Below, piece by piece: positions 26,667 to 34,685 of a stretch of 64,000 nt of DNA (within the stretch, counting starts at the first letter, position 1; each line of letters opens with the position of its first letter). Where the stretch lies: assembly GCA_004563195.1 (NCBI GenBank), contig SFTJ01000011.1, forward strand, positions 1 through 64,000, in the 5' to 3' direction. The stretch is from a bacterium. GTDB lineage: Bacteria > Bacteroidota > Bacteroidia > Bacteroidales > Muribaculaceae. The notes below the pieces were generated by a model. It ran no database searches. It was not told the origin of the DNA and saw only the letters and a list, made by a program, of their open reading frames with translations. The translations under genes and the position numbers were made by a program.

Positions 26667-27257
26667 ATGAAACGTTTTTTTACTACACTTATTCTAACCG
26701 CATTGGTTAGTGTCGTGGCATTTGCCGACGACAAGGAATCGTTGGAACAAGTAGCAAGTCCACAATTCTCAGTTATGTCTGACGTCTATCAAGACGCACA
26801 GTTCGTTGAACTCGTATGCCCCACCGAGGGAGCAGAAATCTATTTCACTCTCGATGGCACTACTCCTACACAGGATTCATTCCTTTACGACGGCAATGCT
26901 ATAGTTATCAGCAGCACCACTGTGCTCAAGGCTGTGGCTTTTCTCGACGGTAATGCCAGCGATGTTGCCGTAGCTCAATATGTTATTGGCGGTACTTCCG
27001 ACCTTATTTCCACCCTTCTCAACAATCTTAGTGATATATTTGGTGGCAAGGGCACTATCACCGTAAACGGCACCGACAACCCAAGCGATGTGGATGTATA
27101 CTCTATCGATGGTAGCCAAATCAATGTAGATGAAGATCGCGCTACCACAGTGAAGGGTTCGGGCGACACCCCCGACCGCGTAGTGGTTAAGGTGGACGAC
27201 CCGGGTATCTATGCCGTGAAGTCGCCTAAGGCTTCGAAGTTGGTTCTCGTGTTCTAA
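26667..27257 (+). CDS. secreted protein with chitobiase/FN3-associated domain and sorting-like tail
   Basis: 196 aa. Signal peptide MKRFFTTLILTALVSVVAFA. A CHB_HEX_C_1 / FN3-associated beta-sandwich occupies about 30-110 (EGAEIYFTLDGTTPTQDSFL ... TTVLKAVAFLDGNASDVAV). A short linker leads to a C-terminal ~60-residue module (DVDVYSIDGSQINV ... PGIYAVKSPKASKLVLVF) with the layout of a type IX secretion-type sorting domain. No catalytic domain is present, so it is probably a small surface or matrix protein. Monocistronic, with its own promoter and terminator. Confidence 0.75.
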   Translation: MKRFFTTLILTALVSVVAFADDKESLEQVASPQFSVMSDVYQDAQFVELVCPTEGAEIYFTLDGTTPTQDSFLYDGNAIVISSTTVLKAVAFLDGNASDVAVAQYVIGGTSDLISTLLNNLSDIFGGKGTITVNGTDNPSDVDVYSIDGSQINVDEDRATTVKGSGDTPDRVVVKVDDPGIYAVKSPKASKLVLVF

Positions 27258-27325
27258 TCGATGAACTACCCTCGCACTTAAAAAGGTATAATTAAAAAAG
27301 GAAATTTTCATCTATCAGTAATGTG

Positions 27326-27362
27326 GCGTGTGGCACCCTTTTGAGGGGAGCCACACGCTTTT
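27326..27362 (+). terminator. intrinsic terminator after the 26667 gene
   Basis: GCGTGTGGC (27326-27334) and GCCACACGC (27350-27358) are perfectly complementary, followed by TTTTG. Confidence 0.8.
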
Positions 27363-27421
27363 GCTTATGGCTGTGAGGCAAGGGTGGAAGGGATTATTTT
27401 GGATATGGCAAAAAATAGTGT

Positions 27422-27429
27422 TACCTTTG
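27422..27429 (+). promoter_or_regulatory. -7 element for the CBM9-like gene
   Basis: TACCTTTG, a perfect -7 box, sits in the small palindrome TTACC-TTTGT-GGTAA (27421-27435), about 93 bases before the ATG. The -33 region is not clear. Confidence 0.45.
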
Positions 27430-27521
27430 TGGTAATGCTTGGCGATGTTATGCCCATGTGCTGCCGAGCCCTTTGCTAAACCAACGATAACCTACACCAC
27501 GCATAGTGGTAACCACTCCTT

Positions 27522-28253
27522 ATGAAACTATTTATAAAATTTCTACTAATTATTATGACAACAGCAAGTGTAAACGCAGCCACCAACCAATATGGCAAGG
27601 TGCTGCAAGTGAAAAAAATATCGATAGCCGATGTGGCTCTGCAAGATGTGCCGGCATTGCTCGACAGCATGGGCATAGCATTCGAGAATGTGAATGTGGC
27701 TAACTGGCCCGACGCCAATGCTCAGACCCCCGATGCCAAATTTCGCATAGCTCACACCGGAAATGCTTTTGTAGTAAATTTCCTTTGCACCGAAAACAGC
27801 GTGGCTGCCACTGCCAACGATATGGGTTGGAACGTGTGGGAAGATGCCTGCATGGAGTTTTTCTCGCAGCCCGTGGCCGACGATGGCATATATTATAACG
27901 TGGAGTGCAACTGCACCGGCACCGTGCTGCTCAATGGCGGCAAACCCGGCACCGAGCGCGCTCACGCTTCGCGCGAAACCACTATGAGCATCGAGCGTTG
28001 GTCGTCGCTCGGTCGCGAACCGTTTGCCGAACGCGTAGGCACTTGCACTTGGCAAGTGGTGCTCGTGATTCCCGCCGAGTGCTATTTCCATCACCAAATC
28101 ACCGACCTGAGCGGTATGACCATACGCGCCAATTTCTATAAATGTGGCGACAAATTGCAGCAACCGCACTACCTCTCGTGGAACCCCATTTCCACACCTC
28201 GCCCCAACTTTCATGCGCCGCAATTCTTCGGCACACTGGAGCTTGAGAAATGA
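27522..28253 (+). CDS. exported carbohydrate-binding family 9-like protein
   Basis: 243 aa. Signal peptide MKLFIKFLLIIMTTASVNAA. The body resembles the CBM9-like domain found as a stand-alone protein in Bacteroidetes: FRIAHTGNAFVVNFLCTEN, WNVWEDACMEFFSQP (the conserved D-CVEFF strand) and YYNVECNCTGTVLLNGG, ending with LSGMTIRANFYKCGD and PHYLSWNPI. These proteins are presumed to bind sugar ends, but substrates are mostly untested. Monocistronic; the downstream gene has its own promoter. Confidence 0.8.
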   Translation: MKLFIKFLLIIMTTASVNAATNQYGKVLQVKKISIADVALQDVPALLDSMGIAFENVNVANWPDANAQTPDAKFRIAHTGNAFVVNFLCTENSVAATANDMGWNVWEDACMEFFSQPVADDGIYYNVECNCTGTVLLNGGKPGTERAHASRETTMSIERWSSLGREPFAERVGTCTWQVVLVIPAECYFHHQITDLSGMTIRANFYKCGDKLQQPHYLSWNPISTPRPNFHAPQFFGTLELEK

Positions 28254-28369
28254 TGGCAATCGCCCCTCACCGGGAGCCTTACGCGCTCGCCGAGGAGCTA
28301 ATGTGTGAAAAAGAATGCGATTTTAAGATTTTTTTGTTAGAAAAATCTTAATTAATGTGCAAAACACTA

Positions 28370-28377
28370 TACCTTTG
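28370..28377 (+). promoter_or_regulatory. -7 element of the FKBP gene pair
   Basis: TACCTTTG, preceded at 19 bases by TTA instead of TTG. The ATG of the first FKBP gene is 75 bases downstream. Confidence 0.5.
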
Positions 28378-28451
28378 CACTGCAAAACCACAAAGTGCAC
28401 ATTTAGTGCGCTTTGAAAGAGCGAATAATCAAAAAATAACTCTAATAATAA

Positions 28452-29042
28452 ATGGACAAATTAAGCTACGCTCTTGGCTTGAGCATGGGACACAACTTCC
28501 TTGGTTCGGGCATCAAGAGCCTCAATTATGAAGACTTTGCCGAAGGCGTGAAAGCAGTGTATGAGAACACCGAGAAGAAGATGAGCTTCGACGAGGCAAA
28601 GCAAGTGATACAAGAGTATTTTACAAAGTTGGAATCGGAAGCCGCCGAGAAGAACAAGCAAGCCGGCGAAGCATTCCTTGCAGAGAACAAGAAGCGCTAT
28701 GGCGTGCATGTCACCGAGAGCGGTCTTCAATACGAAATCAAGAAGGAAGGCGAAGGCAAGTCGCCCGAAGCTAAGGACAGCGTTACCGTGCACTACACCG
28801 GCACACTCATCGATGGCCGCGTGTTCGATAGCTCGGTGCAGCGTGGTGAGCCCGCCACTTTCGGCGTCACTCAAGTGATTCCGGCATGGGTAGAAGCCCT
28901 TCAGATGATGAAACCGGGTGCCGAATGGCGCATCTATTGCCCGTCGCACATCGCCTATGGCCCTAACGGCGCCGGCGGTATGATTGGCCCTAACGAAACG
29001 CTTATCTTCGATATTCAGCTCATCGCTGTTAATCGCAACTAA
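28452..29042 (+). CDS. FKBP-type peptidyl-prolyl cis-trans isomerase, FklB/Mip-like
   Basis: 196 aa with no signal peptide. The N-terminal dimerisation helices (MDKLSYALGLSMGHNFLGSG ... EEAEKNKQAGEAFLAENKK type) span about 1-80, then an FKBP domain at about 90-194: VTVHYTGTLIDGRVFDSSVQ, VIPAWVEALQMMKPGAEWRI, YGPNGAGGMIGPNETLIFDI. The aromatic pocket residues typical of FKBP are present (Tyr, Phe, Asp of FDSS; Ile-Gly-Pro-Asn loop). It speeds prolyl isomerisation during protein folding, most likely in the cytoplasm. The next gene is a lipoprotein FKBP 64 bases downstream, so the two form a tandem pair. Confidence 0.93.
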   Translation: MDKLSYALGLSMGHNFLGSGIKSLNYEDFAEGVKAVYENTEKKMSFDEAKQVIQEYFTKLESEAAEKNKQAGEAFLAENKKRYGVHVTESGLQYEIKKEGEGKSPEAKDSVTVHYTGTLIDGRVFDSSVQRGEPATFGVTQVIPAWVEALQMMKPGAEWRIYCPSHIAYGPNGAGGMIGPNETLIFDIQLIAVNRN

Positions 29043-29106
29043 GCATCGTGCTCAAGAGAGAATAAAAAACATAAATAATATTTTATATAACAATCTTACA
29101 AAACAA

Positions 29107-29952
29107 ATGAAGAAATTATTGACAATTGCAGTAGCAGCACTTATGCTCGCTAGCTGCAACGCTAAAGCCGATAAAGCAACATCAAATGCTCTTAACGACT
29201 CTGTAAGCGAAGCAATGGGTAAATGGTATGGTTCGGGTATTTCAAGCTCTTTGAAGACCGGTCCCGACTCGGCTAAGTTCAACGCCGACGAATTCCTTAA
29301 AGGTGTAGACTATGCATTGAGCGTAGATACTGCCGAATTTAGCAAACTCAGCGGTGTGGAATTGGGTCTCAACTTGCGCAAGATGCAAAAGTCGCTCAAG
29401 GAACGCCAGAATGTAGACCTCAACCTCGACTTGTTCTTGGCTGAGTTTAAGAAAGCATTCAAGAGCGATTCGATGCCTAACATGCAAGAATTGGAAATGC
29501 AACTTATGGAATTGATGCAAAAGGCCACAGCTGCAGCTAAGGCTAACGACCCTCAAGCTAAGACAAACAAAGAAGAAGGCGAAAAATATTTGGCAGAAAA
29601 GGTTAAGGAAGGCTACATCAAGACCGAAAGCGGCATCGCTTACAAGGTGATTACCGAAGGTAAGGGCGAAAACTTCACTGCCGACCAACGCATCGACATC
29701 CGCTACGAAGGTAAGTTGATCAACGGCACCGTATTCGACGCTACTCAAGGTGACGAAGTTCGTCCAATGTCGCCTAACCAGGTAGTTCCGGGCTTCAAGG
29801 AAGCTCTCTTGCTCATGAAGCCGGGTATGAAGATTGAAGTAATTATCCCGGGCGACTTGGCTTACGGTGTAGACGGCCGTGGCGGTCTCATCGGTCCTAA
29901 CGCTACTCTCATCTTCACTATCGAAGCTGTAGGTGTTCACGCCGATAAATAA
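29107..29952 (+). CDS. FKBP-type peptidyl-prolyl isomerase, lipoprotein (FkpA-like)
   Basis: The frame extends upstream to 28984, overlapping the previous gene, but ATG 29107 opens a lipoprotein signal MKKLLTIAVAALMLASC (Cys 17), giving 281 aa. A helical N-terminal domain follows (about 20-170, with KSLKERQNVDLNLDLFLAEF), then an FKBP domain: IDIRYEGKLINGTVFDATQG, VVPGFKEALLLMKPGMKIEV, YGVDGRGGLIGPNATLIFTI. It should act as a periplasmic folding catalyst/chaperone anchored to a membrane. It shares the transcript of the cytoplasmic paralogue before it and ends at a strong terminator. Confidence 0.93.
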   Translation: MKKLLTIAVAALMLASCNAKADKATSNALNDSVSEAMGKWYGSGISSSLKTGPDSAKFNADEFLKGVDYALSVDTAEFSKLSGVELGLNLRKMQKSLKERQNVDLNLDLFLAEFKKAFKSDSMPNMQELEMQLMELMQKATAAAKANDPQAKTNKEEGEKYLAEKVKEGYIKTESGIAYKVITEGKGENFTADQRIDIRYEGKLINGTVFDATQGDEVRPMSPNQVVPGFKEALLLMKPGMKIEVIIPGDLAYGVDGRGGLIGPNATLIFTIEAVGVHADK

Positions 29953-29999
29953 TCGAAACGAAACTCATTGAGGGGCAAACAATTCCCCCAAAGCATAAT

Positions 30000-30031
30000 G
30001 GCAGTCCCCGCTATGCGAGGACTGCCTTTTT
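30000..30031 (+). terminator. intrinsic terminator of the FKBP pair
   Basis: GGCAGTCC (30000-30007) and GGACTGCC (30019-30026), perfect arms, followed by TTTTT. Confidence 0.88.
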
Positions 30032-30119
30032 AGTGGCTTAGAAGAAGGGTAAGGTTCTATTTTAAGGAAATTTAAGAACAAAATGCTTGCAAAATTGTGG
30101 TTTAACGAAAATTTTGCGA

Positions 30120-30127
30120 TATATTTG
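30120..30127 (+). promoter_or_regulatory. -7 element of the Lrp-type regulator
   Basis: TATATTTG, 27 bases before the ATG at 30155. A TTG at 30095-30097 is 22 bases upstream, slightly long. Confidence 0.45.
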
Positions 30128-30154
30128 CGATGATTAAACTTAATATCTGACACA

Positions 30155-30619
30155 ATGGAAAAAATTGATAATCTCGATCGAAAGATTCTGGAGATAATAA
30201 TGAAAAATGCGCGCATCCCGTCGAAGGATGTTGCTGTGGAGTGTGGCGTGTCGCGTGCTGCCATTCACCAGCGCATACAGCGAATGATCGACTTGCAGGT
30301 AATTACCGGTTCGGGTTACCACGTCGATGCTAAAGTTTTGGGATATTCTACATGCACTTATGTGGGAGTGAAGCTTGAACGCGGTTCGATGTATCGTGGC
30401 ATAATTCCCGAATTAGAGAAGATTAAGGAAATCGTGGAATGCCACTATTGCACAGGTCCATACAATGTTCTCATCAAGGTGTATGCCCGCGATAATCAGC
30501 ATCTTATGGAGCTGCTTAACGACCGAATTCAGAGTATCAACGGCGTTACAGGCACCGAAACCCTTATTTCGCTCGACCAAAGCATCAATCGCGAAATACC
30601 TATAGAGTACGAAGTGTAA
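30155..30619 (+). CDS. Lrp/AsnC family transcriptional regulator
   Basis: 154 aa. Helix-turn-helix at about 5-60 (LDRKILEIIMKNARIPSKDV, then CGVSRAAIHQRIQRM), then the RAM/AsnC ligand-binding domain (about 70-150) with VECHYCTGPYNVLIKVYARD and the closing SLDQSINREIPIEYEV. Such proteins form dimers and octamers that sense amino acids and regulate amino-acid metabolism. No amino-acid gene is adjacent, so its target is not evident. Monocistronic. Confidence 0.93.
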   Translation: MEKIDNLDRKILEIIMKNARIPSKDVAVECGVSRAAIHQRIQRMIDLQVITGSGYHVDAKVLGYSTCTYVGVKLERGSMYRGIIPELEKIKEIVECHYCTGPYNVLIKVYARDNQHLMELLNDRIQSINGVTGTETLISLDQSINREIPIEYEV

Positions 30620-30783
30620 GTGTTTCATCTCATTGGTTTTTGTCTCTGCAAGCATCGTAGCCGATGACAACCAAATCTTAACACTGCGAAAAAATTTTTT
30701 CACATGATATTCTATCGCCCGAGGCCTCGCATCAAGAGGCTTTGGGTAGATTCCTTATCAGCTGTGATTGCTAAATGTTTGCT

Positions 30784-31260
30784 ATGATTTACTATCTCAA
30801 TATTGGCACCAATTTGGGCGACCGCCACGCCAACATTGCAGCAGCGGTGGCTGCACTCGAGCAGCGCACCCGTGGCGCGGTGCACGTCTCTGATGCAGTG
30901 GAAACTCCGGCTTGGGGCTTCAGCAGCCCAAACGATTTTCTTAATGTGGGCGTATCGCTCAAAAGCCATATCCGACCGCTCGACATGCTCACCCTTCTCA
31001 AGGATATAGAGCGCACCATGGGTTCGAGCGTACATCGCGACTCCGCCGGCAATTATGCCGACCGCATCATCGACATCGATATAGTAGCTATCGACGAAAT
31101 GGTGGTAGATGAGCCCACACTGCAAGTGCCACACCGCCATTTAGCCCAAAGAGAGTTCTTCCTGCGCCCAATGGCACAACTGGCACCCCACTGGATGCAT
31201 CCCCTCCTGCACAAATCAGCCACCCAACTCCTCACCGACCTAACAAAGCGCCAAGACTGA
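30784..31260 (+). CDS. folK: 2-amino-4-hydroxy-6-hydroxymethyldihydropteridine diphosphokinase
   Basis: 158 aa from ATG 30784 (MIYYLNIGTNLGDRHANI, the family start); an in-frame ATG 9 bases upstream is the alternative. The HPPK signature DRIIDIDIVAIDE and VPHRHLAQREFFLRPMAQLAP are both present. The enzyme transfers pyrophosphate from ATP to hydroxymethyl-dihydropterin in folate synthesis, just before FolP. Other folate genes are not nearby. It follows the Lrp regulator by about 160 bases and precedes a repeat island. Confidence 0.93.
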   Translation: MIYYLNIGTNLGDRHANIAAAVAALEQRTRGAVHVSDAVETPAWGFSSPNDFLNVGVSLKSHIRPLDMLTLLKDIERTMGSSVHRDSAGNYADRIIDIDIVAIDEMVVDEPTLQVPHRHLAQREFFLRPMAQLAPHWMHPLLHKSATQLLTDLTKRQD

Positions 31261-31338
31261 TTTTCAAAAGCCCCCACCCCGCGCTGTAAAATATCGATGT
31301 ATTTTCACACAGATATGCATAGGCGAGAGTGTGTGATT

Positions 31339-31397
31339 TAACACGGATTTTCACATTATTGTGTTTATCCGTGCACGGTTTGTGTTATCTGTGTTTA
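31339..31397. repeat. companion palindromic repeat
   Basis: TTAACACGGATTTTCAC-ATTATTGTG-TTTATCCGTGC ... TGTGTTATCTGTG, on the left flank of long-repeat copy 6. Confidence 0.7.
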
Positions 31398-31417
31398 TTA
31401 TTGTTGCGGCTAAGGTA

Positions 31418-31674
31418 TTCAACCTGAAAGGTTGAATGCCGAGGGCGAAGCCCGAGTGCTTTTAGCCGGGGGTTAAGCGATAGCGCAACCCCCGGAATAT
31501 ATGCCATCAAAAGAAAAGCGTCTGAAGGACGCGAAAGCAGCCGCCGAGGAAGCTGATTTTCGCGTTCTTCGCATCATGTGGGGTGTCACGATACCGAGGG
31601 TTTCGCTTCGCTACACCCCCGGCTACGAGCCACTCGCTTCGCTCGGGCATTCGACCTTTCAGGTCGTGCGGCGG
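31418..31674 (+). repeat. long palindromic repeat, copy 6
   Basis: From TCAACCTGAAAGGTTG to CGACCTTTCAGGTCGTGC. The right inner hairpin is partly lost here (GCGTTCTTCGCATCATG instead of GCGTCTTTCAGACGCATAATG), the largest divergence among the full copies. It lies between folK and the sialidase operon. Confidence 0.88.
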
Positions 31675-31680
31675 GTGGTT

Positions 31681-31762
31681 TTACCACGGATTTTCACAGA
31701 ATTAGGCACGGATTTCCGCATTGTTGTGTTTATCCGTACTCTGTTTTGTGATAATCTGTGTT
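31681..31762. repeat. companion palindromic repeat
   Basis: TTACCACGGATTTTCACAGA ... GGCACGGATTTCCGCATTG ... TTATCCGTAC ... GATAATCTGTG, on the right flank of copy 6. Confidence 0.7.
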
Positions 31763-31870
31763 TTTTATGTCGCAGCGGCGGTGATGTCTCGGCGAGGGTG
31801 TTTTGTGTACATTTTGATTGTTTTTTGCCAACTATGTATCGCATAAGACATAAATGCCACAAAAATTGCT

Positions 31871-31878
31871 TATATTTG
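31871..31878 (+). promoter_or_regulatory. -7 element of the sialidase-sulfatase-GH109 operon
   Basis: TATATTTG, 37 bases before the sialidase ATG. No standard -33 TTG is visible, so an activator may be needed (inference). Confidence 0.45.
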
Positions 31879-31915
31879 CATATCAACTAACTATTCCTTA
31901 TTGATAACCTAAGAA

Positions 31916-33100
31916 ATGAAACCGCTTAAAGCTATTGCCTTGATATTATTGCTTATGCTTGGTGCAGTCACTGAGGCATCGGCTCAGAGAGGACTCCATA
32001 TCTATCAACCGGAGAATCCAGCCGAACCGCTATTCACTATTGCTGATAGCGTGGTGCTCTTTTCGCCGGGCGATGCAGGCTCTAAATTCTATCGCATTCC
32101 CGCCATTTGCACTACAAATACGGGGACGCTCATTGTGGCTGCCGACAAACGATGGCATCACAACGGCGACTTGCCTGCCGACATCGATGTGGTGACCCGC
32201 CGAAGTACCGACGGTGGCAAGACTTGGGAACCGGCCATCACCGTTGCCGGCGCCGACACCGACACCGAGGTGGGATACGGCGACCCCGCAATAGTGTTCG
32301 ACTTCGTGCGAAACACTGCCATTTGCATCTTCACTCACGGCAACGGCTTATTTCAGTCTACTCCCGACAATAATGCGCATATCATAATTTCAAAAAGCAC
32401 CGACGACGGCAAGTCGTGGAGCGCTCCTATCGACATCAACGACCAGCTGTTTGCCGGACACCCCGAATGGGTCACCTCGTTTGCCGGTTCGGGTCATGCT
32501 TGCCAGATGCGCAACGGACGTCTGCTCTTCGTGATACAAGTGCGCCCCGACACTTCGAGCTATGGTCCGCTATCATGCTATGCTTGCTATAGCGACGATG
32601 GCGGCGACACTTGGCACGCATCGAAGGTGCCCGGCGACTACAACGGCGATGAGTCGAAAATAGTGGAACTCTCCGACGGACGCTTGATGATGAGCATTCG
32701 CCGCAGATATGAAGGCTATCATCGCCGATTCTCGTTCTCCGACGATGGCGGCGAAACGTGGAGCGAAACCATCACCGGCACTCAGATGCTCGACCCGGCA
32801 TGCAATGGCGATGTAATCAACTATTCCTACGGCAAAAATAAGGATATTCTCATCCACACCATACCCTACCACAGCCGCTTGCGCAAGAATGTGAGCCTCC
32901 TGGTGAGTTTCGACGACGGCAAGACCTGGCCATGGCATCAAGCAGTGGTGCCCACAGGTTCGGCTTATTCGTCGATAACCCAACTCGCCGACGGTACGCT
33001 GGGTTGCGTGGTGGAACGCAATTCGCCACTCAACAACGGCGGATTCGACTTGGTGTATTACCACCTTATACCTTCGAATGTGATATGTAACAAAAAATAA
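31916..33100 (+). CDS. exo-alpha-sialidase (GH33-like)
   Basis: 394 aa. Signal peptide MKPLKAIALILLLMLGAVTEASA. The catalytic arginine motif YRIP is at 59-62, and five Asp-boxes are visible (STDGGKTW ~97, STDDGKSW ~161, SDDGGDTW ~226, SDDGGETW ~275, SFDDGKTW ~331), defining the six-bladed propeller. The nucleophile Tyr is probably in GSAYSSIT. It removes terminal sialic acid from mucin or host glycoproteins outside the cytoplasm. The sulfatase begins 6 bases after its stop and GH109 follows, so the three enzymes should act in order on capped mucin O-glycans. No sialic-acid catabolism genes are in the window. Confidence 0.95.
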   Translation: MKPLKAIALILLLMLGAVTEASAQRGLHIYQPENPAEPLFTIADSVVLFSPGDAGSKFYRIPAICTTNTGTLIVAADKRWHHNGDLPADIDVVTRRSTDGGKTWEPAITVAGADTDTEVGYGDPAIVFDFVRNTAICIFTHGNGLFQSTPDNNAHIIISKSTDDGKSWSAPIDINDQLFAGHPEWVTSFAGSGHACQMRNGRLLFVIQVRPDTSSYGPLSCYACYSDDGGDTWHASKVPGDYNGDESKIVELSDGRLMMSIRRRYEGYHRRFSFSDDGGETWSETITGTQMLDPACNGDVINYSYGKNKDILIHTIPYHSRLRKNVSLLVSFDDGKTWPWHQAVVPTGSAYSSITQLADGTLGCVVERNSPLNNGGFDLVYYHLIPSNVICNKK

Positions 33101-33106
33101 GTTGCG

Positions 33107-34651
33107 ATGAACCCTAAGACCGGAGCAAAATATCTCACACTGATGTGTGGAGCCACAATGGCTTCGCTTGCGGTGGCTTCCGAAGCCACGGAGCGACCCA
33201 ATGTGCTCTTTATTATGTGCGATGATATGGGCTACGGCGACTTGGGATGCTACGGCCAGCGAATCATCGACACTCCTCACATCGATAGCCTCGCGCGCTC
33301 GGGCATATTGTTTACGCAAGCCTATGCGGGCAGTCCGGTGAGCGCACCCTCGCGAGCCTGCCTTATGACGGGGCAGCACAGCGGCCACACAGCAGTGCGT
33401 GGCAACCGCGAATATTGGGTCGACTCGCCAAAGGTGAAATATGGTAATTGCTACGACTACTCACGCGTGGGGCAGGAACCTTACGACAGCCGTCACATCA
33501 TCTTGCCCGAAATAATGAAGGACAACGGCTACACCACCGGCATGTTTGGCAAATGGGCGGGAGGTTACGAAGGGTCGGAATCGACACCCGACCGCCGCGG
33601 CATAGATGAGTTTTTCGGCTATATATGCCAATTTCAGGCACATCTCTACTACCCCAATTTTCTCAATCGCTACAGCAAAAGCTTGGGCGATACCGCCGTG
33701 GTGCGCGAAGTGATGGAGCAAAATGTGCAGCACCCTATGTATGGCGACGATTACCATTTGCGAAAGCAGTATTCTGCCGATATCATTCATCGCCGCGCCA
33801 TGCAGTGGATTGATAGGCAAACACCCCGTCAGCCATTCTTCGGCATTCTCACCTACACGCTGCCGCATGCCGAGCTGGCACAACCCGCCGACTCGATAGT
33901 GGCAAAATATAAGCGCCGATTTTTCAGCGACCGCACTTGGGGCGGTGACGAAGGTTCGCGCTACAACCCTGTGGTGCACACCCATGCACAATTTGCCGCC
34001 ATGATATCGCGCCTCGATGCCTATGTGGGCGAGATAGTGGCTCTGCTCAAGCGCAAAGGTCTCTACGACAACACCATAGTGATATTTACAAGCGACAACG
34101 GTCCTCACGAAGAGGGCGGTGCCGACCCGGAATTTTTCGGGCGCGACGGCAAGTTGCGCGGACTCAAGCGCCAATGCCTCGAGGGCGGCATAAGAGTGCC
34201 ATTCATAGTGTCGTGGCACGGAAAAACAGCTCCCGGGCAAGTGAGCCATCACCAACTGGCCTTCTACGATGTGATGCCCACGCTTTGCGATATTATTGGT
34301 GTAAAAAACTATGTGAAACGCTACTCCAACAAGGAACTAAAGCCCGATTATTTCGACGGACTCTCGTTTGCGCCAACACTCTTGGGCGGCAAGCAGCCAA
34401 GCCACGACCACTTGTATTGGGAATTTCACGAAACCGACCAGATAGCCGTGCGCCGCGGCGACTGGAAACTGGTGGTGATGGCAGGAAAGCCGCATCTCTA
34501 CAACCTCGCCAACGATGTGCACGAGGACCACGATGTGGCAGCACTCTACCCCGAACGCGTGGCTCAACTGGTGGACATAGTGCACAGCGAACACATTGAT
34601 AATCCCACCTTCAGGGTAACATTGCCCGAGGTGAAGAAATATTGTGAATAG
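33107..34651 (+). CDS. S-type sulfatase (arylsulfatase family)
   Basis: 514 aa. Short signal peptide (about 1-25), then the metal-binding NVLFIMCDDMGYGDLGCYG with Asp39-Asp40. The modification site reads SAPSR (79-83), so formylglycine would come from Ser79; such S-type sulfatases depend on an anaerobic radical-SAM maturase, not found here. A second metal site is in IVIFTSDNGPHEEGG. The substrate is probably a sulfated mucin or glycosaminoglycan sugar, judged from the sialidase 6 bases upstream and GH109 34 bases downstream. Start at ATG 33107 fits the signal peptide. Confidence 0.93.
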   Translation: MNPKTGAKYLTLMCGATMASLAVASEATERPNVLFIMCDDMGYGDLGCYGQRIIDTPHIDSLARSGILFTQAYAGSPVSAPSRACLMTGQHSGHTAVRGNREYWVDSPKVKYGNCYDYSRVGQEPYDSRHIILPEIMKDNGYTTGMFGKWAGGYEGSESTPDRRGIDEFFGYICQFQAHLYYPNFLNRYSKSLGDTAVVREVMEQNVQHPMYGDDYHLRKQYSADIIHRRAMQWIDRQTPRQPFFGILTYTLPHAELAQPADSIVAKYKRRFFSDRTWGGDEGSRYNPVVHTHAQFAAMISRLDAYVGEIVALLKRKGLYDNTIVIFTSDNGPHEEGGADPEFFGRDGKLRGLKRQCLEGGIRVPFIVSWHGKTAPGQVSHHQLAFYDVMPTLCDIIGVKNYVKRYSNKELKPDYFDGLSFAPTLLGGKQPSHDHLYWEFHETDQIAVRRGDWKLVVMAGKPHLYNLANDVHEDHDVAALYPERVAQLVDIVHSEHIDNPTFRVTLPEVKKYCE

Positions 34652-34685
34652 AATTTTTATAACAAACCCAAAAAACAAACAAAAA

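Noticed and set aside
26877..27311. 144-codon frame antisense to the secreted FN3-associated protein
   Set aside because: Antisense shadow; the plus-strand gene has signal peptide, promoter and terminator.
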